Assembly (NCBI GenBank): GCA_035550595.1
Contig: DASZOV010000156.1
Location: 1 to 7,212 of the forward strand
Direction of reading: 5' to 3'
Origin: CALFMR01 sp035550595
Lineage (GTDB): Bacteria > Acidobacteriota > Vicinamibacteria > Vicinamibacterales > SCN-69-37
DNA: 7,212 nt
Positions 5,898 through 7,212 of this stretch are shown here, in pieces (positions within the stretch are counted from its first letter, which is position 1; every line of letters begins with the position of its first letter). The position numbers were made by a program, and so were the translations under genes. Under the pieces are notes generated by a model. The model ran no database searches. It saw only the letters and a list, made by a program, of their open reading frames with translations, and was not told the DNA's origin.

Positions 5898-5903
5898 TGT
5901 CTT

Positions 5904-7212
5904 TTAGAACTTTGCCGGCTCGATCCGCCGCATCACGAGCACGACGCTCAGGAGCGCGAGAATCGGGAACACGCCGGCGCCGATGAAGACGGGCGTCCAG
6001 CCGTAGGCGTCGACGAGCGCGCCGGTGACGAACGTCGCGATCATCGCCGTGCCGTTGTCGGCGAGGCCCGTGATGCCATTGACGCGGCCGGCGAGCTGCT
6101 GCGGCACGACGTCGCCGACCGTGCCGATGTAGGTCGCGGCCACCCACTGGTTGCCGAAGAGCGCCAGGCCCATGATCAGCACGGCGAGGATGTTGTTGCT
6201 GACGAACGGCAGCGCCATGCTGAGCACGCCGAGTCCGAAGGCGCAGGCGAATCCGAGCTTGCGGCCCTTGTCGATCGAGCCCGTGGCCGTGACCATGCGA
6301 TCCGTCAGCACGCCGCCGAGGATGTTGCCCGCCATGCCGAACAGGGCCGGCAGCAACACGAACACGCCGGTGAGCACGATCGACACGCCGCGCCCCTGGC
6401 GGAGGTACAGCGGCAGCCACGTCCAGTAGAAGACCGTGATCGGTCCGGTGAAGATGCGGATGAGCGCAAGGCCGATGACCTTGTGGTTCCCGAGCAGATG
6501 GCCAAGGCCCACGTTGTCGTACGCCAGGGCTCCGCCGGTCGGGGCCGCGGGCTTGATGGCAATCTCCGCCATCCGTGCCTTGCCCGGGAAGACCGCCATC
6601 CAGGGCAGCACCCAGACGAGAAGCACGATGGGGGGCACGATTGACGCAAGCTGCCAGCTCCAGCCGAGCTGACCGATGAGCAGCGTCAGGATGAGGTAGC
6701 CGGCAATGGCGCCGCCGAGCTGCGCGCCGGCGTTGAAGAATCCGCCAGCCTTCGACCGGCTGACGCCCGGAAACAAGCCGGCGAGCGCCTTGATGCCGGC
6801 CGTGTAGTTGCCGCACTGGAACAGCCCGAGCACGAAGCGCAGGAAGATGAAGCCCGCCAGACCGCCGATGAGCACCGGCATCCCGGGAATCAGTCCCAGG
6901 AACGCTCGACCGATGGCATCGATGGCCGTGCCCGGTCCGGCCGCGGCGTGCAGGGCCGTCAACACCGAGAAGCCGATGAAGATGAACGCCAGCCCCGCCT
7001 TGGTGCCGACACGGTCCAAGAACTGACCGGCCGGCACCTGCCCGAGCATCATGCCCAGGTTGAAGGCGATCCCGGTGTAGGCGTACTGCGTGGCGCTCCA
7101 CTTGAACTGCTCGGTCAGGATCGGCGCGAGCTGCGCGAAGACCTGCCGATCGACGAGGTTGATGGTCATCGACGCGGCCAGCAGGCCGACGATGGTCCAG
7201 CGAGTGCTGGAC
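5904..7212 (-). CDS. MFS transporter, ACS/hexuronate-like family (5' end outside window)
   Basis: The visible 435 residues include nearly the whole of a 12-helix major facilitator. An in-frame ATG at 7169 is not the real start. Upstream codons read TRWTIVGLLAASMTINLVDRQ, which is TM1 with the DRQ motif typical of the ExuT/GudP/NarK-distant ACS branch, so the gene begins beyond 7212. Residue numbers below count from that ATG. The TM2-TM3 loop carries motif A as GQFLDRVGTKAG (48-59), TM4 has FVLGLFQCGNYTAGIKALAG (112-131, the family's 'GEAGNFPAAIKA' block), and FNAGAQLGGAIAG (145-157) is TM5. The C-terminal half has GNILGGVLTDRM (281-292), GNQWVAATYIGTVGDVVPQQ (339-358) and AGRVNGITGLADNGTAMIA (360-378). 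The family moves sugar acids or other organic anions with protons or sodium across the inner membrane. The actual substrate cannot be told. About 24 extra residues, 77-100, sit before TM4. The stop is TAA at 5904-5906. Confidence 0.93.
   Translation of the reverse strand, partial: SSTRWTIVGLLAASMTINLVDRQVFAQLAPILTEQFKWSATQYAYTGIAFNLGMMLGQVPAGQFLDRVGTKAGLAFIFIGFSVLTALHAAAGPGTAIDAIGRAFLGLIPGMPVLIGGLAGFIFLRFVLGLFQCGNYTAGIKALAGLFPGVSRSKAGGFFNAGAQLGGAIAGYLILTLLIGQLGWSWQLASIVPPIVLLVWVLPWMAVFPGKARMAEIAIKPAAPTGGALAYDNVGLGHLLGNHKVIGLALIRIFTGPITVFYWTWLPLYLRQGRGVSIVLTGVFVLLPALFGMAGNILGGVLTDRMVTATGSIDKGRKLGFACAFGLGVLSMALPFVSNNILAVLIMGLALFGNQWVAATYIGTVGDVVPQQLAGRVNGITGLADNGTAMIATFVTGALVDAYGWTPVFIGAGVFPILALLSVVLVMRRIEPAKF

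Overview
The window is GC-rich, gene-dense bacterial DNA with six protein genes and four short intergenic gaps. Protein similarity to enterobacterial-type methylcitrate-cycle enzymes is high and says little about taxonomy. The strong G/C third-position bias, together with short 7-8 bp tandem arrays at gene ends (units such as AACTTCG and TTCGCGCC), reminds me of Acidobacteriota, particularly the Vicinamibacterales. That assignment is an inference from sequence style only.

Left half (59-3572, minus strand, transcribed right to left): a compact prpB-prpC-prpD operon. It encodes 2-methylisocitrate lyase, 2-methylcitrate synthase and 2-methylcitrate dehydratase. Both junctions are 4-base ATGA stop/start overlaps, so the three are almost certainly co-transcribed and translationally coupled. 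Together they run most of the methylcitrate cycle, which oxidises propionyl-CoA plus oxaloacetate to pyruvate and succinate. The rehydration of 2-methylaconitate (normally by an aconitase), a propionyl-CoA synthetase and a dedicated regulator are not in the window.

Middle (3573-4654): a 113-base divergent promoter gap with an 8-bp-arm inverted repeat, then a plus-strand QorA-type NADPH:quinone oxidoreductase gene. Next comes a 179-base gap between convergent genes (4655-4833), mostly filled by a nested inverted-repeat element of about 153 bp whose outer arms are heptamer arrays.

Right half (4834-7212, minus strand): a major-facilitator transporter of the ACS/hexuronate-like type, whose 5' end lies beyond the window. 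Downstream of it is a cytoplasmic-looking protein with a divergent phosphodiester-glycosidase (NAGPA-like) C-terminal signature. The two are separated by a 77-base gap that holds a palindrome-bounded heptamer array.

The genes themselves are ordinary metabolism. The most unusual content is the repeat structure: every operon 3' end visible carries a 7-8 bp tandem array, while the single promoter-to-promoter gap carries none. The perfect heptamer is free of stop codons in all six frames. No phage, transposase, CRISPR array, tRNA or rRNA was seen.
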